Shown here: piece after piece, positions 7,329-14,103 of the stretch | Layout of the letters: each line of letters starts with the position of its first letter | Numbering within the stretch: position 1 is the stretch's first letter | Program-made: the position numbers and the translations under genes | Notes under the pieces: generated by a model | What the model saw: the letters and a program-made list of their open reading frames with translations, nothing else | Told to the model about the DNA's origin: nothing | Databases searched by the model: none | Assembly (NCBI GenBank): GCA_900538765.1 | Contig: UQAB01000029.1 | Location: forward strand, 1-19,222 | Direction of reading: 5' to 3' | DNA length: 19,222 nucleotides | From: an uncultured Azospirillum sp. | Lineage (GTDB): Bacteria; Pseudomonadota; Alphaproteobacteria; RF32; CAG-239

Positions 7329-8306
7329 TTACAAAAGGTTTTTGTGTTTCATAAAATTAACGATAGAAGGATCGTTGACGACGCAGCCGATTTCCTTAAG
7401 GAGCGGCATTTTTTTGAAGCCGAATTTCAGCTCGTAGGCTTCATAGAGTTTGCCTTTGGCATAAAACTGCTCATACCAGCGGCGCCATTCCGTACCGATG
7501 CCTTTCTGCGGGTGATCCTTGACGCTGGCGTATCCTTTAATGACCTTGCTTTCAAAATGTTTGAAGTTGCGGATGTAATAATGATAGAGGCGGATGTTGC
7601 CGGGTTCGACGCTGTCCGGGTTTTTGATGCGGACGCCGTGGTTGCCGTCAAGAATGCGGATATAGCCCTTGGTTTGATGGATGACCTTGGGGTAGGGCTT
7701 GGTATCGACATAGAGTTCGTTGTCAATGCCGAGCGCCTTGGATTCATATTCCGGGAGCAGGCGGTTGCAGAACAGGGAGGTTTGGAAGTAGTCGACATCA
7801 TCAGCCGGCGGCACAAAGTTGCGGAAATAGAGGTTGAGGATATTGGCCTTGCCGCATTTGGCGATATCGTATTTCAGGTCTTCGGAATTGGCATACCAGA
7901 ATTCGTCGGCGTCGGAATTGATGACCCAGTCGGCATGGTGTTTCTTTATGGCCAGTTCGACCATACGGTGCACCCAGACGCCGTGCATATGCGTGGGGCA
8001 GGGTTCGTCAATAATATCAAGGACGATGCCTTTTTCTTTGTATTTTTCCAGAAGTTCGCGGGTGCCGTCGGTGGAATTGTTGTCGGTGACGATATAGCCG
8101 TCAACGCCCATGTGGTGATGAAACAGCAGGTGTTTTTCGATGATATCGATTTCATCTTTGCAGACAAGGGTCATAATCAGCTTCATCTTTTTATAGGCGC
8201 CGGCCTGTTCGGCATGGAGCTTTTGCAGGTGTTTCTCCTTGAATTCGCGGCGCTTTTTTTTGCCGGGAATAAATCTGCTGGCCAGTTTAATCATGCTTTC
8301 ATTCAT
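7329..8306 (-). CDS. Family 2-like glycosyltransferase
   Basis: A 325-residue glycosyltransferase of the GT2-like group with a GT-A fold (Glyco_tranf_2_4 type). A basic N-terminal tail (1-40) precedes IMTLVCKDEIDIIEKHLLFH (44-63), the opening motif of this subfamily in which a lone strand leads to a Glu/Asp. VTDNNSTDGT (73-82) follows, and then the nucleotide-sugar/metal motif NSDADEF (DxD at Asp132-Asp134). The C-terminal domain includes HYYIRNFKHFESKV, common in these enzymes. There is no signal peptide; it should act on the cytoplasmic face of the inner membrane. It is first in the three-gene operon running leftwards and divergent from a second glycosyltransferase. The start at 8306 has AAAGGCGG about 9 nt upstream. 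Donor and acceptor are unknown. Confidence 0.87.
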   Translation of the reverse strand: MNESMIKLASRFIPGKKKRREFKEKHLQKLHAEQAGAYKKMKLIMTLVCKDEIDIIEKHLLFHHHMGVDGYIVTDNNSTDGTRELLEKYKEKGIVLDIIDEPCPTHMHGVWVHRMVELAIKKHHADWVINSDADEFWYANSEDLKYDIAKCGKANILNLYFRNFVPPADDVDYFQTSLFCNRLLPEYESKALGIDNELYVDTKPYPKVIHQTKGYIRILDGNHGVRIKNPDSVEPGNIRLYHYYIRNFKHFESKVIKGYASVKDHPQKGIGTEWRRWYEQFYAKGKLYEAYELKFGFKKMPLLKEIGCVVNDPSIVNFMKHKNLL

Positions 8307-8471
8307 CTTTTACCGCCTTTAAAAAAAATTTTTGGTAATATTATCTTAGTTTATTTTAACTTTTTTACAAGTCAAGAGAATTGATTGTTCACAAAGTGTA
8401 TACGGCGGTTGAAAAAATGCGCTTTTCGGGGCATATTGTAAACAAGTTTGTTTTTTTATGGGAGAATGAAA

Positions 8472-9395
8472 GTGCCTAAAGTCAGCGTCCTGATGCCGGT
8501 TTACAACACGAAGGAAGAATTTCTGCGCGAAACGATAGAGGCCGTGTTGAACCAGACTTATCGCGATTTTGAGTTTTTAATTATCAACGACGCTTCGACG
8601 ACCAATGTGCGGGACGTTATCCTCTCCTATGATGATCCGCGCATCGTTTATATTGAAAATGAGCAGAATCTCGGTATTTCGCGCACGTCTAACAAAGGTT
8701 TGCAACTGGCTAAAGGTGAGTATATCGCGCGGCAGGATCATGATGATATTTCCGAGCCGGGGCGTTTTTACGAGCAGGTGAAGTTTTTGGATGCGCATCC
8801 GGAAGTCGGTGTGTGCGGGTGTTTTTTCAGGGTATTTCCCAAGGGGCAGGATGTGCGGCTGCCGATTGAGGATGACGGCATTAAAATCCGCACCGTGACC
8901 GAAGGGGCAGCCATTTGCCATCCGGCGGCGATGATACGCAAGAGCGTTTTGCAGGACAACGGCATTACTTATCATGACGAATACCGCTATGCCGAAGATT
9001 ATCAGTTATGGGTTGATTTGCTGGACAAGACAAAGTTTCATAATATTCCCGAATATTTGTTCCGTTATCGCTGGTTTGGCGGCAATGCTTCAGTGACGGC
9101 CGGGAGCGCGCAGGCCGAGAGCGCTTTCAAAGTGCGGCTGAACGCGGTGCTGGCGCTTTTGAATACGACGCCTTCGGAAATCCGGGGGATTTTTGCGCGG
9201 TTATACCAAGATAAGAAATACTGTCTTGGCGAAGACGAATTTCACAAGCTGTTTGCCGTTATGAGTTCCGCTTATCAGAATACCCCCGTTTTCTGGAAGA
9301 AAAAGGCCATTCATAAAATCTATCGCCGCGTTTTGCGCCAGGCCCGTTGTTTGGGGTGGTGGGAGAGGAGGGTTAAGTGGCATTTCCTCCTGTAA
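8472..9395 (+). CDS. GT2 family glycosyltransferase
   Basis: About 307 residues with a canonical GT2 N-terminal domain: PKVSVLMPVYNT, an LNQTYRDFEFLIINDAST nucleotide-binding section, RTSNKGLQLAKGEYIARQDHDD (DxD-like Asp89-Asp91), then CHPAAMIRKSVL and YAEDYQLWVDL, the usual acceptor-side ED motif near residue 175. It probably adds a hexose to a surface polysaccharide. The start needs a decision: an ATG at 8466 touches the GGGAG at 8460-8464, whereas GTG at 8472 stands 7 nt from it and leaves the conserved PKVSVLMPVYN at the very N-terminus; I prefer GTG. It is divergent from the glycan operon across a ~165-bp AT-rich region. The TAA stop (9393-9395) coincides with the left end of element C. 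Confidence 0.88.
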   Translation: MPKVSVLMPVYNTKEEFLRETIEAVLNQTYRDFEFLIINDASTTNVRDVILSYDDPRIVYIENEQNLGISRTSNKGLQLAKGEYIARQDHDDISEPGRFYEQVKFLDAHPEVGVCGCFFRVFPKGQDVRLPIEDDGIKIRTVTEGAAICHPAAMIRKSVLQDNGITYHDEYRYAEDYQLWVDLLDKTKFHNIPEYLFRYRWFGGNASVTAGSAQAESAFKVRLNAVLALLNTTPSEIRGIFARLYQDKKYCLGEDEFHKLFAVMSSAYQNTPVFWKKKAIHKIYRRVLRQARCLGWWERRVKWHFLL

Positions 9396-9674
9396 AAAGT
9401 TCGTATTTTGGTCTACTAGTACAGAAACTACGTGTAAAATGTTCGGTCATCAGATGTAAGCTCTGTCTTCGCACGAGTGCTCGCCAATCGCTAACATGTA
9501 CTAGCTCAGGAACCTAAGCTCGTTTCGGCTGTTATCTCAGCCTTACTCACTAAGGTTTACTGAGATGTTGCAGACAAAAAGCACCATTACTTTGGTGCTT
9601 TTTGCTTAGCCATTGTACACTTCCTCACATTTTCACTGGTTTCTTATTATATGACTTATATATCGCACTTTTGT
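9393..9674. repeat. Palindromic MITE-like element C (long form with conserved core)
   Basis: About 282 bp, with termini TAAAAAGTTCG (9393-9403) and CGCACTTTTGTA (9664-9675). Its core 9457-9650 is identical to 3996-4189 of element B except for four transitions. The arms pair imperfectly: AGAAACtacGTGtAAAATGT on the left against ACATTTTCACTGGTTTCT on the right. The right end (TTATTATATG...GCGGCTAAGG) resembles that of element A more than that of B, which shows that all copies form one family. The element starts on the stop codon of the glycosyltransferase and lies between two convergent genes, so its symmetric terminator (9576-9603) could serve both. Confidence 0.75.
9576..9603. terminator. Bidirectional intrinsic terminator in element C
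   Basis: The same 11-bp hairpin as at 4115-4142 (AAAAAGCACCA / TGGTGCTTTTT). It lies between the convergent glycosyltransferase (+) and K+ channel (-) genes and is the only terminator I see for either. Confidence 0.75.
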
Positions 9675-9738
9675 AGCGGCTAAGGGCTGAGATTGTGCCA
9701 TAGCGGGAAATTGTACTGTGTAAGAGGATAACCTTTTG

Positions 9739-10542
9739 TTATTTTGAGGCTTTGGAGCCAAAGTCGACGCCGCGGCTGACAATACCAATCATGATGCCCA
9801 AGAGGACATAGCTGGTCAGGCATTCCAGGCCAACGACGGCGCGGGCAACCGACGAATGCGGATAGATGTCGCCGTAACCTACCGTTGTCATGGTAATCAA
9901 CCCAAAGTAAATCGCGTCAAGAATACCTTGCACCCCTTCCGAAAAGTTAAAGGCGATTTGTGTACCTAAGCTGATGTGGATGGTGTTTAAGGACAGGTTT
10001 ATGACGCTGAAGGTAATCAACAGGTTGATGAAAAAGCTGGTAAACTCCGATAAGTCCCGTGTGGAGGCGCGTTCGTCCGGCGCCAGCAGGCCGGAGAGTT
10101 TGCCGGCGAAGCTTTTGATGTTGATATAGGCAGCATAGACAATCAGCGCGGTGATAGCATAGGTTGTCAATTCATCCAGCACAATGTAAATGCAGGCAAT
10201 ACCGGCGATGAAGCCGGTCAAAAACAGTGCGGGTTTGTTTTCGGTGTTAAAGGTATATTGCGTAAAGTGTTTTTTGGCGAAGTAGTAATTCAGGCCGAGG
10301 CAGATTATTCCCGTCAGCAGGCCGTTGACCAGAGGAATCCCGACATAATAAAGCAATTCTTCCGAGATGTCCGGCAGGTTGTACAAGATAATTTTGTGGT
10401 GGAGGGACAGCAGTACCAGCCCGACGAAAAAGCACAAATTCAGGTTTTTGAAAAATGTGCGTCCAAGTGCCGGCGAGCGCCCGCCCGGCAGCGGCACTCT
10501 GATTATTTTTTTGGTTTTTTGCAGAATATCCTGAAAAGTCAT
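9739..10542 (-). CDS. Potassium channel (Ion_trans_2 type)
   Basis: A 267-residue membrane protein ending in a two-helix K+ channel pore: a pore helix then the selectivity filter TVGYGD (residues 220-225), followed by a last helix ECLTSYVLLGIMIGIVSRG. The N-terminal 160 residues hold about four further hydrophobic segments (for example LCFFVGLVLLSL and LFLTGFIAGIACIYIVLDEL) without the Arg-rich voltage sensor of Kv channels. No RCK/TrkA domain follows the pore, and only about 40 residues remain after the filter. It would conduct K+ through the inner membrane. It begins 5 nt after the antiporter stop (10548), so the two are surely co-transcribed and probably translationally coupled; AAGAGGTAAG lies just upstream of its ATG. 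Channel identity is certain from the filter; gating is unknown. Confidence 0.92.
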   Translation of the reverse strand: MTFQDILQKTKKIIRVPLPGGRSPALGRTFFKNLNLCFFVGLVLLSLHHKIILYNLPDISEELLYYVGIPLVNGLLTGIICLGLNYYFAKKHFTQYTFNTENKPALFLTGFIAGIACIYIVLDELTTYAITALIVYAAYINIKSFAGKLSGLLAPDERASTRDLSEFTSFFINLLITFSVINLSLNTIHISLGTQIAFNFSEGVQGILDAIYFGLITMTTVGYGDIYPHSSVARAVVGLECLTSYVLLGIMIGIVSRGVDFGSKASK

Positions 10543-10547
10543 TTTTC

Positions 10548-11729
10548 TTACCTCTTATATAATTTAAGTTTTTTTGCCAGCAGCGGCAGGGTTTGTCCCT
10601 GGCCGAGAACCGACAAGATGACCATGAAGAAAATCGTATTGAACAAAAACTGTGAATTTGGGAAGTTTATCATTAACGGATAAGTAGCCAGGATAATCGG
10701 TACGGCGCCTTTCAACCCCGCCCAACTGATGAATATTTTTTCATTAAGCGTATATTTACTTTTGTACAGGCAGATGAAAACGGCCAGCGGGCGGGCGATG
10801 AAGACCAGAAACACTGAGCAGCCGAAGCTGGGCAGAAAGACCGAGCCGAGGTCGCTGGGGTTAACCAGCAGCCCCAAAATCAAAAACATGCCGATTTGCA
10901 TAATCCAACCAAGAGAGTCATGAAAACGCAGCAGATGGCGGCGGTACATAAATCCTGAATTTCCGAGGATGATACCACAAAGATAAACGGCCAGAAAACC
11001 GTTGCCGTAAGCTATTTGCGTTATGCTGAAGGTGACCATGACCAGACCGACGCCGAACACCGGGTAGAGACCGATATAGGCCAGTTTTAGTTTTGACAGA
11101 ACATAAATGGCAGCCTTTCCCAAGATGATACCGAAAGCCACGCCGAGAAACATTTGCAGTATGAAGTCGACGGCCAGGCGGCTGCCGTTAAATACCGGCG
11201 CTGACAAAATTTCAATGACACCCATGGAGAGGAGAATGGCCATCGGGTCGTTGCTGCCGGATTCAAATTCAAGCAGGGGTTTCAGGTCTGATTTTAGTTC
11301 TCCTTTTTGAGTGCGGAGAATGCTGAAAACGGCCGGTGCGTCGGTTGATGACACAATAACACTTAAAAGCATGGCGATGTCATGCGGGATACGCAGGATA
11401 TATCTGGTGCAGAGATACAAGAACAGGGCTGTCAGGGCAACACCGGCGGTTGACAGCAGTGTGCCGCGAAAAAGAGCCGGCCTGACTTCGCTCCAGCGGG
11501 TTTCCAAGCCGCCGGTAAACAAAATGAAAATCAACGCGACGGTACCGATGTGGTTGGAGAGTTTGGCGTCATAAAACTGGATTTGCCCCACGCCGTCTGA
11601 TCCGGCCAGCATGCCAAGTCCCAGAAACAACAATAAGGCCGGGATGCCGTAACGGTCCGACAGGCGGTTGGCGAAAACGCAAAACAGCATTAAAATTCCG
11701 GCGACGCCCAGCAGCAGGTTTAAGTTCAT
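10548..11729 (-). CDS. CPA1-type K+(Na+)/H+ antiporter, NhaP2-like, without RCK domain
   Basis: A 393-residue antiporter with about 12-13 hydrophobic segments. Motifs of the NhaP2/CvrA branch of CPA1 are visible: YGIPALLLFLGLGMLAGSDG near the N-terminus, FTGGLETRW (71-79), SSTDAPAVFSILR with Asp130 of the TD ion-binding pair, and EFESGSNDPMA (Asp161) in the next helix. It exchanges monovalent cations for protons across the inner membrane; NhaP2 relatives favour K+. E. coli NhaP2 is about 578 residues because it carries C-terminal TrkA_C and CorC-like regulatory domains; this protein stops right after the transmembrane part (GQTLPLLAKKLKLYKR), so those domains are missing. The start has GGAG 9 nt upstream. 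It is the first gene of a two-gene operon with a K+ channel. Confidence 0.9.
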   Translation of the reverse strand: MNLNLLLGVAGILMLFCVFANRLSDRYGIPALLLFLGLGMLAGSDGVGQIQFYDAKLSNHIGTVALIFILFTGGLETRWSEVRPALFRGTLLSTAGVALTALFLYLCTRYILRIPHDIAMLLSVIVSSTDAPAVFSILRTQKGELKSDLKPLLEFESGSNDPMAILLSMGVIEILSAPVFNGSRLAVDFILQMFLGVAFGIILGKAAIYVLSKLKLAYIGLYPVFGVGLVMVTFSITQIAYGNGFLAVYLCGIILGNSGFMYRRHLLRFHDSLGWIMQIGMFLILGLLVNPSDLGSVFLPSFGCSVFLVFIARPLAVFICLYKSKYTLNEKIFISWAGLKGAVPIILATYPLMINFPNSQFLFNTIFFMVILSVLGQGQTLPLLAKKLKLYKR

Positions 11730-11845
11730 GTTCTTTTTCTCCAGTCGTTTCAGGGAAATAAATATTCTTTTTTTCTCAAATTTAAACTAAAAAAATTAAT
11801 AAAGTGGAAATATGGCGTTTTTGTTTGTTCTGGATTGTCGGGCTG

Positions 11846-12006
11846 CCGCACCGGTGCGGTGAGCGGCGGGAAGCCCCTGCGGTGAAGCTGGGACAGCTTC
11901 ACCCCATCAGTTCGCCGCTGGTTGATAGAGCGTAAGGAAGCGCGCTGCGTGCGCCTTGTGTCTGCCGAGAGGTGAAGAAAAGGAACTGGTTTTCAGTTCC
12001 TTTTTT
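11846..12006 (+). ncRNA. Candidate structured RNA with intrinsic terminator
   Basis: A GC-rich island in an AT-rich spacer with nested perfect stems: CCGCA-CCGG-TGCGG (11846-11859), AGCGGCG/CGCCGCT (11862-11868 with 11913-11919) enclosing a 10-bp hairpin GGTGAAGCTG-GGA-CAGCTTCACC (11881-11903), and an intrinsic terminator at 11978-12006. I do not recognise a known RNA family. Blocks of it recur at 277-342 in the same order, so a dispersed repeat with accidental RNA-like folding is the main alternative. No convincing promoter was seen. Confidence 0.35.
11978..12006 (+). terminator. Intrinsic terminator
   Basis: AAAAGGAACTG-GTTTT-CAGTTCCTTTT, an 11-bp perfect stem followed by further T. No annotated plus-strand gene lies upstream, which is part of the case for an RNA gene here; on the minus strand it could instead end umuC transcripts. 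Confidence 0.7.
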
Positions 12007-12153
12007 GTTGAGGTTAAAACTCAATTATCAAATTGTTACATTTTTCCTCGGCAATACATACTTCCGCACAGAAAAGAACTGCCAGTAAAACATACCCTAT
12101 AAAAAAACATTCTCCTCATTGCTTTTCTCCTTTCCTAAAACTCTATCACCGGA

Positions 12154-12321
12154 CGAACGAGCTTGTCGAGGACAAACGAGTTCGGTATGACAATTTGGAT
12201 AGTTGGTTTGACCTGGATGTCCGGGTCGCACTGCGTTTGCCCGGACATGACGTTCTTTAGGGGGGGGAGGGTACGTTCTTGTTGATGGTTTTAGACCCTG
12301 AAGCGAGTTCAGGGTGACAAT
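12154..12321. repeat. Cluster of three dispersed palindromic repeats
   Basis: In order: CGAAC..TTGTC / GACAA..GTTCG (12154-12184), ATGTCCGGG / CCCGGACAT, 9 bp perfect (12217-12248), and CCCTGAA-GCGAG-TTCAGGG followed by TGACAATT (12296-12321). The last is nearly identical to 5586-5610 and related to 17058-17075. Such palindromes are widespread in bacterial genomes and often create spurious short ORFs. Confidence 0.6.
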
Positions 12322-12372
12322 TAGCTGGATGGTTGGGTGTGTGGGAGGTGACGTTCTTAGGGGAGGGGAAAA

Positions 12373-13623
12373 TCAGCGGACAGAGAGGAGTTCTTTCCAA
12401 GAGGTGGTGTAGGAGCGGCTTTTATGGTCACGGCGGATGAAATGGCTGACGCCGGCCGTTTGGCTGCCAAAACGGATTGTTTTTTTACCGAGGCGGCGGT
12501 TGAGTTCGTCTACGGTTTGCATCAGTTGTTGTTCCTTTTGGCGCGCGGCGGTGTTATCAAAGAAATTTTGTTGGCCGCTGTTTGCCGCGTTAATGTCGGT
12601 TAAGGTAATTCCGGCGCGTTTGTAAGACAGTCCCGGACGGAAGATTTGTTTCAATCCCTGTTCCATGGCTTTGAGGAATTTTGAGGTTAACGCTGTAGCT
12701 TCCTGTAATGCTGTCAGAGAGGAATTTTGATAAAAAGGTTGGGCGGGATTGAAACGGTTAGTACATATATAAGTGATGATGCCGCGGGCTTCGGAATTTT
12801 GCTTACGCAGGCGTTGGCAGGCACTGTCCGTAAATTCGGCCAGGATTTTGCGCAATTCTTCCGGGCTGGTGATTTCATGCTCAAAGCTGCGAGAACAGAT
12901 GATGCTTTTTTGACAGTCGTTTTGTTCGCGGGGCAGGCAGGGGGTGCCGTTGAGTTCCAGTACGGTTTTTTCAAGGTGAATGCCGAAATGGCTGCGGATG
13001 AGGCCACTTTGTGCCCTGGCTAAATCTGCGGCGGTGAACAAGCCCAGGAAATTGAGCCGGGGTTTTAATTTTCGGCCGACGCCCCAGACGTCGCCGATGT
13101 CCGTTTGTGGCAGCAAAGGTGTAGCGGCTGCGGTGTCTTTTAACAGGCAGATTTTGTCCCCGCTCATCTTTTTGGCGGTATCTCCGGCGATTTTGCACAG
13201 CGTTTTGGTCGGGGCGATGCCGATTGAAACGGAGATGCCTGTTTGGCGCAGGATATCTTGTCGCAGGGTGCGGATTTCCGCTTCCGTTTCAGAGGTAAAG
13301 GCGATTTCGGCAAAGGCTTCGTCAACCGAATAGATTTCGATATTTTGCAAGCGGCTGCGGATGATGTTCATAACGCGGTGCGACATATCGGCATAAAGTT
13401 CGTAGTTGGATGAGAGGACGGCGCCATGTTTTTCGCGGAATAAATCGGCGATTTTGAAGTAGGGGCAGCCCATGGGAATTCCCAGCGTTTTGGCTTCGGC
13501 GGAACGGGCGACAACACAGCCGTCGTTGTTAGACAGGACGACAACCGGACGGTTGTTCAGTTTGGGTTGAAATGCGCGTTCGCAAGAAACGAAAAAATTA
13601 TCGCAGTCAATCAACACATACAT
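12373..13623 (-). CDS. umuC: Y-family DNA polymerase, Pol V catalytic subunit UmuC
   Basis: A 416-residue translesion polymerase, close to the ~422 of E. coli UmuC. The palm motifs are intact: MYVLIDCDNFFVSCERAF with metal-binding Asp6, and YSVDEAF with Asp101-Glu102. Helix-hairpin-helix (GDVWGVGRKLKPRLNFLG, about 178-195) and little-finger regions follow, and a beta-clamp-binding peptide QQNFFD (351-356) corresponds to QLNLFD of E. coli. It should insert nucleotides opposite DNA lesions during the SOS response, partnered by a UmuD dimer. The start at 13623 lies 13 nt inside the end of umuD, with GGAAG 7 nt upstream, so translation is coupled. Nothing in it suggests inactivation, in contrast to its partner UmuD. 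Confidence 0.95.
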   Translation of the reverse strand: MYVLIDCDNFFVSCERAFQPKLNNRPVVVLSNNDGCVVARSAEAKTLGIPMGCPYFKIADLFREKHGAVLSSNYELYADMSHRVMNIIRSRLQNIEIYSVDEAFAEIAFTSETEAEIRTLRQDILRQTGISVSIGIAPTKTLCKIAGDTAKKMSGDKICLLKDTAAATPLLPQTDIGDVWGVGRKLKPRLNFLGLFTAADLARAQSGLIRSHFGIHLEKTVLELNGTPCLPREQNDCQKSIICSRSFEHEITSPEELRKILAEFTDSACQRLRKQNSEARGIITYICTNRFNPAQPFYQNSSLTALQEATALTSKFLKAMEQGLKQIFRPGLSYKRAGITLTDINAANSGQQNFFDNTAARQKEQQLMQTVDELNRRLGKKTIRFGSQTAGVSHFIRRDHKSRSYTTSWKELLSVR

Positions 13624-13982
13624 GGTAAAGCTTCCAACGGGCGGATGACGGAGGTAATTACGCCCCAGACGCTGAATTCGTCTTCCGTGCGGATGCGGCG
13701 GGCGGTGGGTTCTTTTTCTTCCGAAACAAGCCAGACGGCATCGTTTTTCAGGCGGTAGCGGCGGGCCAGCATTTCGCCGTTAAGAGTGCAAACAATCAGA
13801 TTTTCGGAACGGGCGGTAAGAGAACGGTCGACAATCAGGATGTCGCCGTCAAGGATGCCCATGCCGCTCAGTGCGCTGCCTGCCATACGGGCAAAATAAG
13901 TGCTGCTGCGGTGGCGTATGAGCGCCTGATTTAAATCCAGGCCGACTTCGGCAAAGTCAGCGGCGGGAGAGCCGAAAGACAT
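13611..13982 (-). CDS. umuD: UmuD' -like Pol V subunit, pre-truncated and lacking the catalytic dyad
   Basis: About 123 residues; accessory subunit of Pol V and member of the S24 LexA/UmuD fold. The ATG at 13982 is chosen because AAAGGAG lies 6 nt upstream; an upstream in-frame ATG at 14018 has none and would lie across the LexA box. Alignment by eye to E. coli UmuD is gap-free through SPAAD, DLNQ, HxSxTYF, DGDxLIVD and GE..: this start falls at the position of Cys24, directly before the Cys24-Gly25 self-cleavage bond, so the gene seems to encode UmuD' directly. The nucleophile position (Ser60 in GDSM) is Ala37 in AGSALSG, and the general-base Lys97 (GEFTVKK) is Arg74 in GEMLARR. Self-cleavage should therefore be both unnecessary and impossible. 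It is first in the umuDC operon, behind a LexA-type operator. Confidence 0.9.
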   Translation of the reverse strand: MSFGSPAADFAEVGLDLNQALIRHRSSTYFARMAGSALSGMGILDGDILIVDRSLTARSENLIVCTLNGEMLARRYRLKNDAVWLVSEEKEPTARRIRTEDEFSVWGVITSVIRPLEALPCMC

Positions 13983-13998
13983 TGTTTTCTCCTTTAAT

Positions 13999-14044
13999 GT
14001 TCTTATTTTGTTCTTCAATATAGCAGGCGTTATGAAGATTGCAA
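13999..14044 (-). promoter_or_regulatory. umuDC promoter with alphaproteobacterial LexA box
   Basis: Read on the minus strand: TTGCAA (14044-14039), a 16-nt spacer, TATATT (14022-14017), then the direct repeat GAAC-N7-GAAC (14013-13999; GTTC-N7-GTTC on the plus strand). This matches the LexA operator known in alphaproteobacteria. It lies where transcription should begin, 17-31 nt before the umuD ATG, so bound LexA would block the operon. The divergent S66 peptidase gene starts about 90 bp away and could also feel it. Confidence 0.75.
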
Positions 14045-14103
14045 GAAAAATTTAATAAAGTTTGCGTTATAGTGAATGAAATTTTTGAATTTAAGGAGGA
14101 AAG

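Larger units (their letters stand above)
11730..12372. other. Repeat-rich spacer of about 640 bp without a clear gene
   Basis: This holds a candidate structured RNA ending at the terminator near 12006 and, at 12154-12321, a cluster of dispersed palindromes. The only sizeable ORF (12033-12260) runs through those palindromes, has no ribosome binding site and shows no domain, so I do not call it. Confidence 0.5.

Noticed and set aside
6558..8384. A very long plus-strand ORF of 608 codons over the glycan operon
   Set aside because: The minus strand carries three proteins with clear domains and ribosome binding sites in exactly this span; the plus-strand product is low-complexity (rich in F, V, D) and is a shadow of their codon usage.
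12033..12260. A 75-codon plus-strand ORF in the spacer before umuC
   Set aside because: It runs through dispersed palindromes, has no ribosome binding site and no recognisable domain.
13983..14018. An upstream start for umuD adding 12 residues
   Set aside because: It has no Shine-Dalgarno, its codons overlap the LexA box and the predicted transcription start, and the added residues do not resemble the UmuD N-terminal arm.
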